Shown: positions 34,198 through 43,534 of the stretch, piece by piece
Position numbering within the stretch: the stretch's first letter is position 1
Layout of the letters: every line of letters begins with the position of its first letter
DNA from: an uncultured Merdimonas sp.
GTDB taxonomy: Bacteria > Bacillota > Clostridia > Lachnospirales > Lachnospiraceae
Assembly (NCBI GenBank): GCA_944378225.1
Contig: CALWGE010000012.1
Location: 1-54,238 of the forward strand
Reading direction: 5' to 3'
Length of the DNA: 54,238 nucleotides
Made by a program: the position numbers and the translations under genes
Notes under the pieces: model-generated
Database searches by the model: none
Told to the model about the DNA's origin: nothing
What the model saw: only the letters and a program-made list of their open reading frames with translations

Positions 34198-34725
34198 TTA
34201 ATCATTTACCATTTTCTGAATTCCATCCAGATATGGAACCAGGTATCCTCCATGAGGATTCAGTACAAATTCGGGAGAAAGTTCCTCATGGCGGAAGCTT
34301 TTTCTCCCTCCGGCAGCAGCTCTGTCCCAGAATTCACGCATTCTCCGGTAAGAAAGATAATAGAGCTCGTTTCGGTGAGAAAAGAACAGGATCAGAAAAG
34401 CGATCCCTTCCTGACGCTCGAAGTCCTCCATGAATTTTACCTGATGCTCATGTATATTCTGAAGAGGGAAAGTATCGCTGTCACATTCTTTTGCATCAAA
34501 ACAGACAGGGATTCCCTGCACAGCTCCAATGTAGTCCACAGTACTCTTCTGGTCAAAGTAAGCCAGTGTAATATGCCGATGTTCTTTATCAATGCGGATA
34601 GGCGTAATCGGAGTAGGCACTTTCTGAATCAGAGCAAGTCCCTGTTCTCTGTATTTTTCATTCGTACGGTTAATCAGCTCCTCCAGGGTAGAACCCCGAA
34701 GACCTCTGGAATTCCATGTAGCCAT
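34198..34725 (-). CDS. recU: Holliday junction resolvase RecU
   Basis: A 175-residue RecU, the Firmicutes enzyme that cleaves Holliday junctions. The nuclease core is visible: STVDYIGAVQGIPVCFDAKE provides the metal-binding Asp and the E-x-K-like dyad (DAKE), followed by FPLQNIHEHQVKFM. The N-terminal WNSRGLRGSTLEELINRTNE is conserved. In many Firmicutes recU is next to pbp1; here it follows a MATE pump gene by 20 bases. AGAAAGGAG precedes the start. Confidence 0.93.
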   Translation of the reverse strand: MATWNSRGLRGSTLEELINRTNEKYREQGLALIQKVPTPITPIRIDKEHRHITLAYFDQKSTVDYIGAVQGIPVCFDAKECDSDTFPLQNIHEHQVKFMEDFERQEGIAFLILFFSHRNELYYLSYRRMREFWDRAAAGGRKSFRHEELSPEFVLNPHGGYLVPYLDGIQKMVND

Positions 34726-34745
34726 TTTATCTCCTTTCTGCTGCT

Positions 34746-36098
34746 TCAGGATGCCTTCATATTTCTCCAGTTTCCTTTCCAGGTATAGGCTGCCATCAGA
34801 ACCAGACCCACAGCCCAGGAAATCGGATACAGCATATAGATTCCGTCCAGAGTATCAAAAAACGGAAGCACTGTTTTAATCCATACAATCCGGAACAGGC
34901 ACAAGGATACCAGAAGTATAACCATAGGAGGAACTGTTTTTCCTGTGCCGCGTACTGTTCCGGCAAGTGAATGCATGATACTCAGCATAAAGTAGAAGGG
35001 GCAGAAATAACGCATGGCCAGTACCCCGCAGGCGATTACATCTGCATCCTTTGAAAAAAGTCCGATGACCTGATGACTGAAGGTAAGCAGCAGGATTCCC
35101 AGCAGAATGGTATATACAACACCCATGGCAAGAGTGACCCACATTCCTCTGCGCACCCGATCCATTCTGCCGGCTCCGTAATTCTGACCGGTAAATGTAG
35201 TGGCAGCCAGGCTGAAACTGGTGATGGGCATAATATTAAAACCATCTACTTTTATATATGCCCCGAAGCCGGCCATGGCATGAGAGCCAAACTGATTGAC
35301 ACTGGACTGCAGAAGAACATTGGAAAAAGAAATTACCATATTCTGAATTCCTGCAGGCAGACCGATCTGCACAATGCGCAGAATCATGTTTTTCTGAAGC
35401 TGCAGCTTTTTCAGACTGACATGATATTCCTCTTTCGTACGCATCAGAAAGGATACCGCCAGCACACTGGACAAAAGCTGACTGATGTCTGTGGCAATGG
35501 CTGTTCCGGCCACACCCATATGAAAACAGCGGATAAACACCAGGTCCAGAATAATATTTGTCACAGCAGCCACACCCAGGTACTGAAGAGAACGTCTGGA
35601 ATTTCCGGCCGCGTTCAGAATTCCGGCGGCCATATTATAAAGTACGTTGAAAAAGAGACCGTAAGAAAAGATTCGAAGATACAGCACTGCTTCTGCCATA
35701 ACGTCCGCAGGAGTATCCATCCATTTCAGAAACTGCGGCGTCAGCAGAACCCCTGCAGCAGTGAGAACAAGCCCAAGAACCATAGAAAGCGCCAGTGCGG
35801 TATGTACGGAAATTTCCAGATCCTTTCTGGCTCGTGCTCCGAGAAACTGAGACACAAGAACGCCTGCTCCCGTAGATGCTCCCATACTGAAAGCAATCAG
35901 CAGATTGATCAGAGATGTGCTGGAGCCTACGGCTGCCAGAGCGCTGCTTCCCACAAAATTTCCCACAATAATAGAATCTGCCGCATTATACGTCTGCTGA
36001 AGCAGGTTGCCCAGAATCAGAGGAATGGAAAACAAAAGAATCTGTTTCGTAATGCTTCCTTCTGTCATCAGCTTTGTTGTCGTCGTTTCAGTATCCAC
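34746..36098 (-). CDS. MATE family efflux transporter
   Basis: A 450-residue polytopic protein with about 12 membrane helices in two related halves. LFSIPLILGNLLQQTYNAADSIIVG and the second-half QIGLPAGIQNMVISFSNVLLQ are typical of the MATE family, which exports cationic drugs or metabolites in exchange for Na+ or H+. The substrate is unknown. The start codon is GTG with GAGGG upstream; an internal ATG at 36068 is possible. It is co-directional with recU. Confidence 0.9.
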   Translation of the reverse strand: MDTETTTTKLMTEGSITKQILLFSIPLILGNLLQQTYNAADSIIVGNFVGSSALAAVGSSTSLINLLIAFSMGASTGAGVLVSQFLGARARKDLEISVHTALALSMVLGLVLTAAGVLLTPQFLKWMDTPADVMAEAVLYLRIFSYGLFFNVLYNMAAGILNAAGNSRRSLQYLGVAAVTNIILDLVFIRCFHMGVAGTAIATDISQLLSSVLAVSFLMRTKEEYHVSLKKLQLQKNMILRIVQIGLPAGIQNMVISFSNVLLQSSVNQFGSHAMAGFGAYIKVDGFNIMPITSFSLAATTFTGQNYGAGRMDRVRRGMWVTLAMGVVYTILLGILLLTFSHQVIGLFSKDADVIACGVLAMRYFCPFYFMLSIMHSLAGTVRGTGKTVPPMVILLVSLCLFRIVWIKTVLPFFDTLDGIYMLYPISWAVGLVLMAAYTWKGNWRNMKAS

Positions 36099-36201
36099 GT
36101 CTTTTCCCTCTTTCGTCTCGTTACTTTTACAATCTGTTTCTCATTATACTTCCGACAAAGCAGAATGACAAGCCGCAGAATAAACAGATTCGGCTTCCAG
36201 T

Positions 36202-36240
36202 AAAAAAGGCAGATACATGGTGAACTGCCATGTGTCTGCC
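36202..36240 (-). terminator. Terminator of the beta-glucoside operon
   Basis: GGCAGATACATGG (36208-36220) and CCATGTGTCTGCC (36228-36240) pair with a single wobble; on the minus strand they are followed by TTTTTT. This lies after the licT-like gene. The remaining gap to the MATE gene shows nothing else. Confidence 0.85.
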
Positions 36241-36298
36241 TCTGTCTTACTGTTTCTCTCAGCCGATATCACAGTTATCAGCAAAAATATAATTTTTC

Positions 36299-37150
36299 TT
36301 ACTCTGGTATTTGCTCTTCTTCCAGCACCCGGTGAATATGAAGAGCCAGATACATCCGTTCCTGACTTGTAAGCTTCTGCCGGAACTTCTCCATCACATA
36401 GATCTGGATTTTATTAACACATTCAAACTCTTTTTCGCAGACTGCCAGAATCTGTTCATAGAGAAGATTTGATTTCTCATCCGGAAGCTGGTTCCGGCTT
36501 ACCAGACGTTGAACAAAGAGCTGTACATGTGTTACGTACCGGGAGTAAGAAGTACTGTCTTCATTATATGTAATACTGAAACTGTATTTTACGATATCCA
36601 GAATATCATTCACCGTACTGGCTATCAGAAGGTTCTGACTGTTGTAGGGGTGATCGTACTGAGCGTTGATGAAATGAAACGCAATATTTCCTGCTTCATC
36701 AAGCGGAACTTCCATGCCAAGCCGTTCACTCATCAGTCTGACCGCATATTCTCCTACCTGAAATTCATGAGGATTAAACTTTCTCATCTCCAGCGTGTAG
36801 AAATTCTGCAGAACAATTCCTTCTTTGATTCGGCGTGCCGCAAAAGAAAGATGATCTGTCAAAGAAAGATAGATATGGTCCATCAGACGCATGTCAAAAT
36901 TTTCAATGGCATAATCAATAACTGCTTTTGCAAGTTCAAAATAGACGGTATCTGTCTCCGCAGCAAGACGAATAATATTTCTGGAAATTTCCTTATCCTT
37001 AAGTACAAAAACCTTTTCAATCTCGCTTTCCTGAAACTGATAGCCTATGGATTTATGATAGCCGATTCCCTTTCCCATCAGGATGGTTTCCTTCCCCGCA
37101 TCATCCAGGGCCAGGACCAGAGAATTGTTCAGCACCTTTACTACGCGCAT
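36299..37150 (-). CDS. licT: LicT/BglG-family PRD antiterminator
   Basis: A 283-residue antiterminator. The N-terminal CAT domain (about 1-55, VVKVLNNSLVLALDD, then GKGIGYHKSIGYQ) binds RAT RNA. PRD1 (about 65-170) and PRD2 (about 175-283) carry conserved His residues (MDHIYLSLTDHLSFA; IAFHFINAQYDH; ALHIHRVL) that PTS proteins phosphorylate. In the absence of beta-glucosides it would be inactivated by the EII encoded in the same operon. A RAT-terminator pair is present ahead of the PTS gene. It is the last gene of the operon, 4 bases after the glucosidase, so it amplifies its own expression. Confidence 0.92.
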   Translation of the reverse strand: MRVVKVLNNSLVLALDDAGKETILMGKGIGYHKSIGYQFQESEIEKVFVLKDKEISRNIIRLAAETDTVYFELAKAVIDYAIENFDMRLMDHIYLSLTDHLSFAARRIKEGIVLQNFYTLEMRKFNPHEFQVGEYAVRLMSERLGMEVPLDEAGNIAFHFINAQYDHPYNSQNLLIASTVNDILDIVKYSFSITYNEDSTSYSRYVTHVQLFVQRLVSRNQLPDEKSNLLYEQILAVCEKEFECVNKIQIYVMEKFRQKLTSQERMYLALHIHRVLEEEQIPE

Positions 37151-37154
37151 GTGA

Positions 37155-38597
<1,443 letters not shown>

Positions 38598-38609
38598 TTA
38601 TACGGACAT

Positions 38610-38640
38610 CCGCGTATGAGAGCTTTTCTCCCATACGCGG
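38610..38640 (-). repeat. Intercistronic hairpin between PTS and glucosidase genes
   Basis: CCGCGTATG (38610-38618) and CATACGCGG (38632-38640), with further GAG/CTC pairing inside, form a strong stem without a U tract. It may stabilise the upstream message or cause partial termination. Confidence 0.6.
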
Positions 38641-38680
38641 GTTTTGCAAAGTCTATAAAGTAAAGTCTCTTTAATACAGT

Positions 38681-40618
38681 TTATTTTACAGCCTTGATAA
38701 CAATCTGTCCAAGATCTGCATGCTCAGCGGGAACACCGGTTACTTCAGCAAAATCGCCGGTATTGGAAATAATAACGCTGACAGTAGTATCATGACCGGC
38801 AGCCTTAATCTTATCAATGTCAAAGGATACAATCGGTGTGCCTTTTTTGATTGTGTCGCCTTCATTTACATGCTTTGTAAATCCATCTCCGTTCATGGAA
38901 ACGGTATCCATACCGATATGGATCAGAAGTTCTGTGCCATCAGAAAGTTTCAGGCCGATGGCGTGAAGCGTCGGATACAGAACAGAAACTGTACAGTCAG
39001 CCGGAGCCACTACTTCTCCTTTTGCAGGAAGAATGGCAATTCCTTTTCCAAGAGCACCGGATGCGAATACTTCATCCTGTACTTCATCAAGAGCATATGC
39101 CTTTCCTTCTACCGGAGCGGCAATCTCTACTTTTTCTCCGCTGTGAACCGGAGCAGATGCAGCGGAACCCATGTCCAGATCAGCATCCAGAGCCTTTGCG
39201 CCTGCCGGTGCGGCATCTACATCTTCAAAGCCTACAACATAAGTCAGAATTGCCGCGCCGAAGAATGCCACACAGATACCCAGAACATAAGCCATGAACT
39301 GACCAAAGCTTGTTCCCTCTCCGTAGTAAGACATAATAGTCAGAATACCATTGTTTGCAAAACCAGTGTTTACAGCATTTCCGATACCCATGATGGCACC
39401 GCCCGCAGCACCGGCGATGACAGCGCAGATCATCGGTTTCTTCAGACGAAGGTTACATCCGTAAATAGCGGGCTCCGTGATACCTACCAGCCATGCGGAA
39501 AGTGTAGCGGAAGCAGCTACCTGCTTTAATTCCTTGCTTCTTGTCTTCAGCATAACACCAAGAGCAGCGCCTGCCTGAGAGAAGTTTGCAGAACCTGCGA
39601 AGCACATCAGGGTATTTGTTCCGGTCATTGCCACATCGTTGAGACCGATGGGAAGCAGCGCTCTGTGCGCGCCGAAGATAACGCATACGCCCCAGAGACC
39701 GCCGACGATAATACCGCCGAGAATCGGACTGAAGCTGTAAAGAGCTGTATACAGCCACTGAATAATATAACCAACATAGATGCCGACGGGTCCGACTACA
39801 ACCAGCATAACCGGTACCATAATAATCAGGGAAAGTCCCGGTACCAGGATCAGCTGCAGAATCTCCGGAATGACTTTTTTAAGGAATTTTTCAAGGAAAT
39901 ACAGTACAATTACGCCAAGGATAATCGGAATAACCGATTCCGTATAGGCGAAAATTTTACTGGATTCTCCTACCGCGAATTCCATTTTAATAACCGGAAG
40001 TCCGAAAATCGTAGACTTGGTCGCTACATCCTGTACCAGAGCGTCAATGGTCGGATGACAGATGAAGGCACCAAGCATCATGGAAACAACTGTGCTGCAC
40101 TTCAGAGCTTTCGCTGTTGTATAGGCCAGGAAAATAGGCATAAAGTAGAAAATAACATTGCTGGCCGTGTTCATGATAACATAGGTACTGGTGGTGGAAT
40201 CAAATCCCGGAATTTTTGCAAACGCCGCAAGAAGACCTTTAATCAGACCTGCAGCTGCAATAGCCGGTACCAGAGGAGTGAAGATTTCGGTAATCTTCTG
40301 CAGAATCAGGTTGCCCAGACTCTGTTTTTCCTGGGGAATATCCACTTCTGTTCCGGAAGCGGCAGCTACCTGATCGCCCAGAATAGCTACGGCTGCGTCA
40401 TAAATCTTTGTTACTTTTGCTCCGCAGACTACCTGGAACTGTCCGCCGGAAACCACAACGGAGATTACGCCCTCCAGATGTTCCACTACTTCTTTTTTTG
40501 CCTTGCTGTCATCCTTCAGGATAAAGCGAAGACGTGTAAAACAGTGTGTAACCTGTTTGATATTTGCTTTTCCGCCCACATTATCAATAATATCCTGGGC
40601 AATTCTGTTGTAATCCAT
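38681..40618 (-). CDS. bglP: Beta-glucoside PTS transporter EIIBCA
   Basis: A 645-residue three-domain permease that imports and phosphorylates beta-glucosides. IIB is at residues 1-90 with the phospho-cysteine C26 (VTHCFTRLRF). The membrane IIC domain spans about 105-450 (PAIAAAGLIKGLLAAF, ITEPAIYGCNLRLK). An Ala/Glu linker leads to IIA at the C-terminus (about 500-640), whose phospho-His lies in LLIHIGMDTVSMNGDGF. The start at 40618 places IIB at the N-terminus; an in-frame extension to 40774 crosses the leader and has no ribosome site. It is controlled by a RAT/terminator in a leader of about 276 bases. The exact sugar is unknown. Confidence 0.93.
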   Translation of the reverse strand: MDYNRIAQDIIDNVGGKANIKQVTHCFTRLRFILKDDSKAKKEVVEHLEGVISVVVSGGQFQVVCGAKVTKIYDAAVAILGDQVAAASGTEVDIPQEKQSLGNLILQKITEIFTPLVPAIAAAGLIKGLLAAFAKIPGFDSTTSTYVIMNTASNVIFYFMPIFLAYTTAKALKCSTVVSMMLGAFICHPTIDALVQDVATKSTIFGLPVIKMEFAVGESSKIFAYTESVIPIILGVIVLYFLEKFLKKVIPEILQLILVPGLSLIIMVPVMLVVVGPVGIYVGYIIQWLYTALYSFSPILGGIIVGGLWGVCVIFGAHRALLPIGLNDVAMTGTNTLMCFAGSANFSQAGAALGVMLKTRSKELKQVAASATLSAWLVGITEPAIYGCNLRLKKPMICAVIAGAAGGAIMGIGNAVNTGFANNGILTIMSYYGEGTSFGQFMAYVLGICVAFFGAAILTYVVGFEDVDAAPAGAKALDADLDMGSAASAPVHSGEKVEIAAPVEGKAYALDEVQDEVFASGALGKGIAILPAKGEVVAPADCTVSVLYPTLHAIGLKLSDGTELLIHIGMDTVSMNGDGFTKHVNEGDTIKKGTPIVSFDIDKIKAAGHDTTVSVIISNTGDFAEVTGVPAEHADLGQIVIKAVK

Positions 40619-40756
40619 TACTGTTCTCTCTCCTTCTTCTATTCTGGATATGCGCTTCCGATATCCGCAGAAATGAAATGTAATAGGTCTTACATCCGGC
40701 CGGGATGTGGTTTGAAAGGCAGGAATCTGTAATTTGATTCGACAGTGTCTGACACG

Positions 40757-40834
40757 CAAAAAAAGATCCGACAAAAATGAATATAAACCAAGACTGACAG
40801 TTCAGTCTTCTCTTACTCATTTTCATCCGATCTT
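40757..40834 (-). terminator. LicT-controlled leader terminator of the bgl operon
   Basis: On the minus strand the arm at 40834-40817 pairs with that at 40780-40763 over 18 positions with one mismatch and two wobbles, followed by seven T (40764-40758). A second small hairpin (AGACTGA/TCAGTCT, 40791-40808) sits in the loop. The 5' arm overlaps the end of the RAT, so RAT formation excludes the terminator. Confidence 0.85.
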
Positions 40835-40854
40835 GCCTGCATTACCAGTAACAC
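40829..40854 (-). promoter_or_regulatory. RAT (ribonucleic antiterminator) site
   Basis: The minus strand reads GTGTTACTGGTAATGCAGGC followed by AAGATC, close to the LicT/SacT consensus with its TGTTACTG and GCAGGCAA blocks. It shares its last bases with the terminator stem. LicT bound here would let polymerase read into the PTS, glucosidase and licT genes. Confidence 0.88.
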
Positions 40855-40900
40855 GTCATTCGAAAAACGCTGTATGTATCTGTCTTTCAATCTGTAAAAT

Positions 40901-40929
40901 ACAATAACATAACAAACGGCAGGATGCAA
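40901..40929 (-). promoter_or_regulatory. Candidate promoter of the bgl operon
   Basis: On the minus strand TTGCAT (40929-40924) and TATTGT (40906-40901) are 17 bp apart, putting the start about 40 bases ahead of the RAT. No convincing catabolite-response element was found. The 409-bp gap 40619-41027 otherwise holds only the leader. Confidence 0.5.
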
Positions 40930-41027
40930 GGGTTTCTTAAATTTTTGTGAATTTTTTATAAATCCCGGTATATTCTTTTGTGCACTATGCTTTGCCTTTT
41001 CCTGAATTCTGCTTTGGCGAATCGTCA

Positions 41028-42032
41028 TCATCCGGATAATGAATCCGCTTTCTGCAGAATTCTTTCAAAAATCTGAGGGAGAGGCGCGGTGAATTTTTTC
41101 CCGGAAACATCCGAAAGCGCTCCGTCAAGTTCCGGAAACTCCAGGCGGTATGCATGAAGAAGCTGCCATTCCAGTCCGAAATTTTTCCGGAACATATCGT
41201 TATTCTGCCGCTCACCATATTTCGTATCTCCAATCAGAGGATGCCCCAGAGAAGCAAGATGAGCCCGAATCTGATGTGAACGTCCTGTAATCAGGTTGAT
41301 TTCCAGATAAGTATAGGGCCGCCCAGCCAGAGTAAAGGTCATAAGCGGACGGTATTCCGTACAGATCGGCAGTGCATCTCCTTTCTTTTCACGCAGAATA
41401 CGAACCTGATTGGTCCGTTCATCCTTGATAAGCCAGCCTTCTGCCCGGGTCAGTCCTGTAACAGTGCCCACTGCAATGCTTCGGTAAAATTTATGAAGAG
41501 TTCTTTCCCGGAAAAGAGCGTTCAGTTCCTGCAGTCCCTGGAGCGTTTTCCCGGCGGCGACCAGACCGCTGGTATTCCGATCAAGACGGCTGCAGATGCC
41601 GGGCCGGAAACTTCTCAGTTCCTGTCTGTCAATCTGGCCTGAATCCAGAAGATACTCTGTCAGGTACTCTACCAGAGAAACATCTTCCGCGCGGGCTTTC
41701 TGTGACAGCAGGCCGGCCGGCTTATTCAGAAGCAGTACATGTTTGTTTTCGTAGATAATTTCCGGTCTCAATGCCGGAGAAAACCTGACTTTGTCTGTAT
41801 CACAGCTGCTTCGGGACGAAAATCCATCTATTGTGTCATCCGCAAGAAAGAGACGTATCTCATCTCCATACGCAAGCCTTTCATTGCCCTGCGCCTTCTT
41901 CCCGTTCAGTGTAATATTTTTCTTCCGCAGCATTTTATAGAAAAAGCTTTTGGGAGCTTTGTCCATATATTTTTCCAGATAACGATCCAGCCGCTGACCG
42001 GCTTCATTTTCTCCAATTATCAGATGACGCAT
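41028..42032 (-). CDS. RluA-family pseudouridine synthase
   Basis: A 334-residue enzyme with an N-terminal S4 RNA-binding domain (RLDRYLEKYMDKAPKSFFYKML) and an RluA catalytic domain. The catalytic Asp is in CSRLDRNTSGLV, and INLITGRSHQIRAHLASLGHP is the second signature. It isomerises uridines in rRNA, most like RluC/RluD, but which positions are modified is not known. GAAAGGAG precedes the start. It is the last gene of a minus-strand group with two upstream genes 24 and 6 bases apart. Confidence 0.93.
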   Translation of the reverse strand: MRHLIIGENEAGQRLDRYLEKYMDKAPKSFFYKMLRKKNITLNGKKAQGNERLAYGDEIRLFLADDTIDGFSSRSSCDTDKVRFSPALRPEIIYENKHVLLLNKPAGLLSQKARAEDVSLVEYLTEYLLDSGQIDRQELRSFRPGICSRLDRNTSGLVAAGKTLQGLQELNALFRERTLHKFYRSIAVGTVTGLTRAEGWLIKDERTNQVRILREKKGDALPICTEYRPLMTFTLAGRPYTYLEINLITGRSHQIRAHLASLGHPLIGDTKYGERQNNDMFRKNFGLEWQLLHAYRLEFPELDGALSDVSGKKFTAPLPQIFERILQKADSLSG

Positions 42033-42056
42033 GCGTCGCTCCTTTCACAGCCGTAT

Positions 42057-42656
42057 CTACAGAGACAGCGTCAGAATAAGTCTCCGGATCAGTTCCTCAC
42101 GCCCGAGTCCGGGATATCTTTCGTCCGGTGTAAACGGTATTTCTTCAACATGTTTATCTGCAAGAACATCCACCCGTTCCAGATAAGTCTTCAGATCTGA
42201 AAAAATATGTACATGAATGCCGGAAATTCCGTTGCCTTTCAGATTTTTTACAATATGTTCCTGAAGGGGCTTCAAATCCGTATTTTTACATGTTGTGTAA
42301 CCCGCTATTTCATTTCCGCGAATTACAAGACTGTGAATGGGATAATTCCTTTCATAAGTGGTGAGCACCAGTTCATAAGCGCGCGTAAGTCTGGCTGCAT
42401 GCTTTTCAATCTCCTGATATAATTCTTCCGGCATAGAGCGCCTTTTCAGAAACATGATGACATTTACCATCTCTTTGCAGGCTGGAAGGCAGCCCACAAT
42501 GGCCAGAATCGTAAAGTAATTCCGTTTCGTGCCGGTTGTTGCATAGCCCACTGCAAAAATCGCAGCAGGAATCAGAAAAAAGAGGCAGGTTTTCAGAAGC
42601 TGCGCCTTTTTATGTGCATCAGTATATCCATGTTGTCCTTTATCCGGAATACGCAT
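42057..42656 (-). CDS. Two-helix membrane protein of unknown function
   Basis: A 199-residue protein, unrecognised. It has two hydrophobic segments near the N-terminus (LKTCLFFLIPAAIFAVGYA at about 21-39, and YFTILAIVGCLPACKEMVNV) and a soluble C-terminal domain (about 75-199) with IHSLVIRGNEIAGYTT, LKGNGISGIHVHIFSDL and VDVLADKHVEEIPFTPDERYPGLGREE. The C-terminal pattern suggests a conserved cytosolic domain. It lies 6 bases after the ArsC-like gene and 24 before the pseudouridine synthase gene. Confidence 0.6.
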   Translation of the reverse strand: MRIPDKGQHGYTDAHKKAQLLKTCLFFLIPAAIFAVGYATTGTKRNYFTILAIVGCLPACKEMVNVIMFLKRRSMPEELYQEIEKHAARLTRAYELVLTTYERNYPIHSLVIRGNEIAGYTTCKNTDLKPLQEHIVKNLKGNGISGIHVHIFSDLKTYLERVDVLADKHVEEIPFTPDERYPGLGREELIRRLILTLSL

Positions 42657-42662
42657 TTTAAT

Positions 42663-43037
42663 TCACCCTTTCTCTAATGATAACGTATCTAGTATCTCCC
42701 ACTCTGCTTCCCGGAAACCTACAAGCACCTGTGTGTCTGTTACCACAATCGGGCGTTTTACCAGCATACCGTCTTCGGCAAGCAGTGCATACTGTTCCTC
42801 CTCGCTCATGGAAGGCAGTTTCTCTTTCAGATTCATGCTTTTATAAAGCTGTCCGCTGGTATTGAAAAATTTCTTCAGTGGAAGTCCGCTTTTTTTGTGC
42901 CAGCTCTTCAGCTCCTCTGCAGAAGGATTCTGTTCTTTAATATGACGCGCCTCATAGGCAACTTTATGGCTGTCCAGCCATTTTTTTGCTTTCTGGCAGG
43001 TGGAACAGGGCGGATATTGTAAAAATAATATGCTCAT
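42663..43037 (-). CDS. ArsC/Spx family protein
   Basis: A 124-residue thioredoxin-fold protein with a CxxC pair near the N-terminus (CSTCQKA), the ARHIKEQNPSAEEL linker and the KRPIVVTD block shared by arsenate reductase ArsC and the regulator Spx. Length and the CxxC form match the YffB/Spx-like subgroup of Firmicutes; whether it reduces arsenate, acts on RNA polymerase or does neither is undecided. AAAAAGGAG precedes the ATG. Its promoter region is shared, divergently, with the cobalamin-riboswitch unit and contains a 14-bp palindrome. Confidence 0.8.
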   Translation of the reverse strand: MSILFLQYPPCSTCQKAKKWLDSHKVAYEARHIKEQNPSAEELKSWHKKSGLPLKKFFNTSGQLYKSMNLKEKLPSMSEEEQYALLAEDGMLVKRPIVVTDTQVLVGFREAEWEILDTLSLEKG

Positions 43038-43075
43038 AGATGTATTCTCCTTTTTTAATTTATAATTGTTTTAAA

Positions 43076-43104
43076 TTGACGCTTGCGTCATAAGTTGTTA
43101 TAAT
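43076..43104 (+). promoter_or_regulatory. Strong promoter of the cobalamin-riboswitch unit
   Basis: TTGACG (43076-43081), 17-bp spacer, TATAAT (43099-43104), with TG one base ahead of the -10. Transcription would start near 43111, 17 bases before the riboswitch P1 stem. Confidence 0.85.
43077..43090. promoter_or_regulatory. 14-bp palindrome overlapping the -35 box, candidate operator
   Basis: TGACGC-TT-GCGTCA has perfect six-base arms around a TT centre and covers the -35 box of the riboswitch promoter. It also lies upstream of the divergent ArsC-like gene, so a bound regulator could act on both. Confidence 0.6.
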
Positions 43105-43127
43105 AAACCCGTACAATTCCATAGTAA

Positions 43128-43308
43128 CGTATGAAGTGCCTGTCCGCTTTTCTGTTCGGACAGGAAAAGGGAATCAGGTGAAAATCCTGAGCGATCCGGT
43201 CACTGTAAGCAGGGAGTGTTTCCTTAAATGAATCCATTGTGCAGCAGAACTGCATGAGAAGGAAAAGAAAACACAGAGATCTGCAAGTCAGGAAACCTGC
43301 TTCATACG
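43128..43308 (+). ncRNA. Cobalamin (B12) riboswitch aptamer
   Basis: The conserved core is easily read: GGGAAtcaGGTGaAAaTCC (from 43170), then GAGCGATCCGGTCACTGTAA and the B12 box AAGTCAGGAAACCTGC near the 3' end. CGTATGAAG (43128-43136) and CTTCATACG (43300-43308) pair perfectly over nine bases as the closing P1 stem. It binds adenosyl- or other cobalamins and normally represses B12 synthesis, transport or B12-independent enzyme genes. Here no such gene follows: the unit ends at a terminator about 230 bases later. The expression platform is not resolved; two copies of AGGAAAC (within the B12 box and at 43343-43349) could compete for GTTTCCT at 43358-43364. Confidence 0.93.
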
Positions 43309-43324
43309 AGAGGAGAGACTTCCG

Positions 43325-43477
43325 ATGAAAGTTCAGTTCCTGAGGAAACCGTTTGCTGTTTCCTTCATGTCTGCTTTTTCGGGGCAGGCATTTTTATTTA
43401 TGGAATGCTCGATGTGGAACCGTACAAAAGCTGATTCTGAGAACCAGGGTAAACTGTCAGGTTCTGGCTGGCTGTGA
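43325..43477 (+). CDS. 50-codon ORF directly behind the cobalamin riboswitch
   Basis: An ATG at 43325 follows AGAGGAGAG with 7-base spacing, directly after the riboswitch P1 stem, and opens 50 codons to a TGA at 43475-43477. The product would be small, with a basic start (MKVQFLRKPF), a moderately hydrophobic stretch (AVSFMSAFSGQAFLF) and a polar end rich in Gly and Ser. No family is recognised. It could be a B12-regulated small protein, a leader peptide, or a chance frame in a non-coding RNA; the strong ribosome site is the main evidence for translation. Confidence 0.4.
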   Translation: MKVQFLRKPFAVSFMSAFSGQAFLFMECSMWNRTKADSENQGKLSGSGWL

Positions 43478-43528
43478 CGGCATTCAGTCAGCCACGCCCT
43501 GAATCATTGCCGGGGGATCTCCAGCCAG
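43464..43528 (+). ncRNA. Structured RNA segment downstream of the riboswitch
   Basis: CTGGCTGG (43464-43471) pairs exactly with CCAGCCAG (43521-43528). Inside, ATTCAG (43482-43487) pairs with CTGAAT (43499-43504), with extra GGC/GCC pairing outside it. An alternative pairing TGAC/GTCA (43475-43478 with 43487-43490) competes. Such nested stems with no long reading frame suggest a functional non-coding RNA in the riboswitch unit. The 602-bp gap 43038-43639 holds only this unit. Confidence 0.5.
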
Positions 43529-43534
43529 CTTATA

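Noticed and set aside
35073-36203. Long open frame on the plus strand opposite the MATE gene
   Set aside because: Low-complexity His/Gln/Ser composition, no ribosome site, and a clear MATE protein on the minus strand.
39665-40732. Long open frame opposite the PTS gene
   Set aside because: Antisense to a well-conserved EIIBCA; composition is typical of a shadow frame.
40813-41031. 72-codon frame upstream of the bgl operon
   Set aside because: It covers the RAT and promoter, lacks a ribosome site and overlaps the pseudouridine synthase end; regulatory DNA explains the region better.
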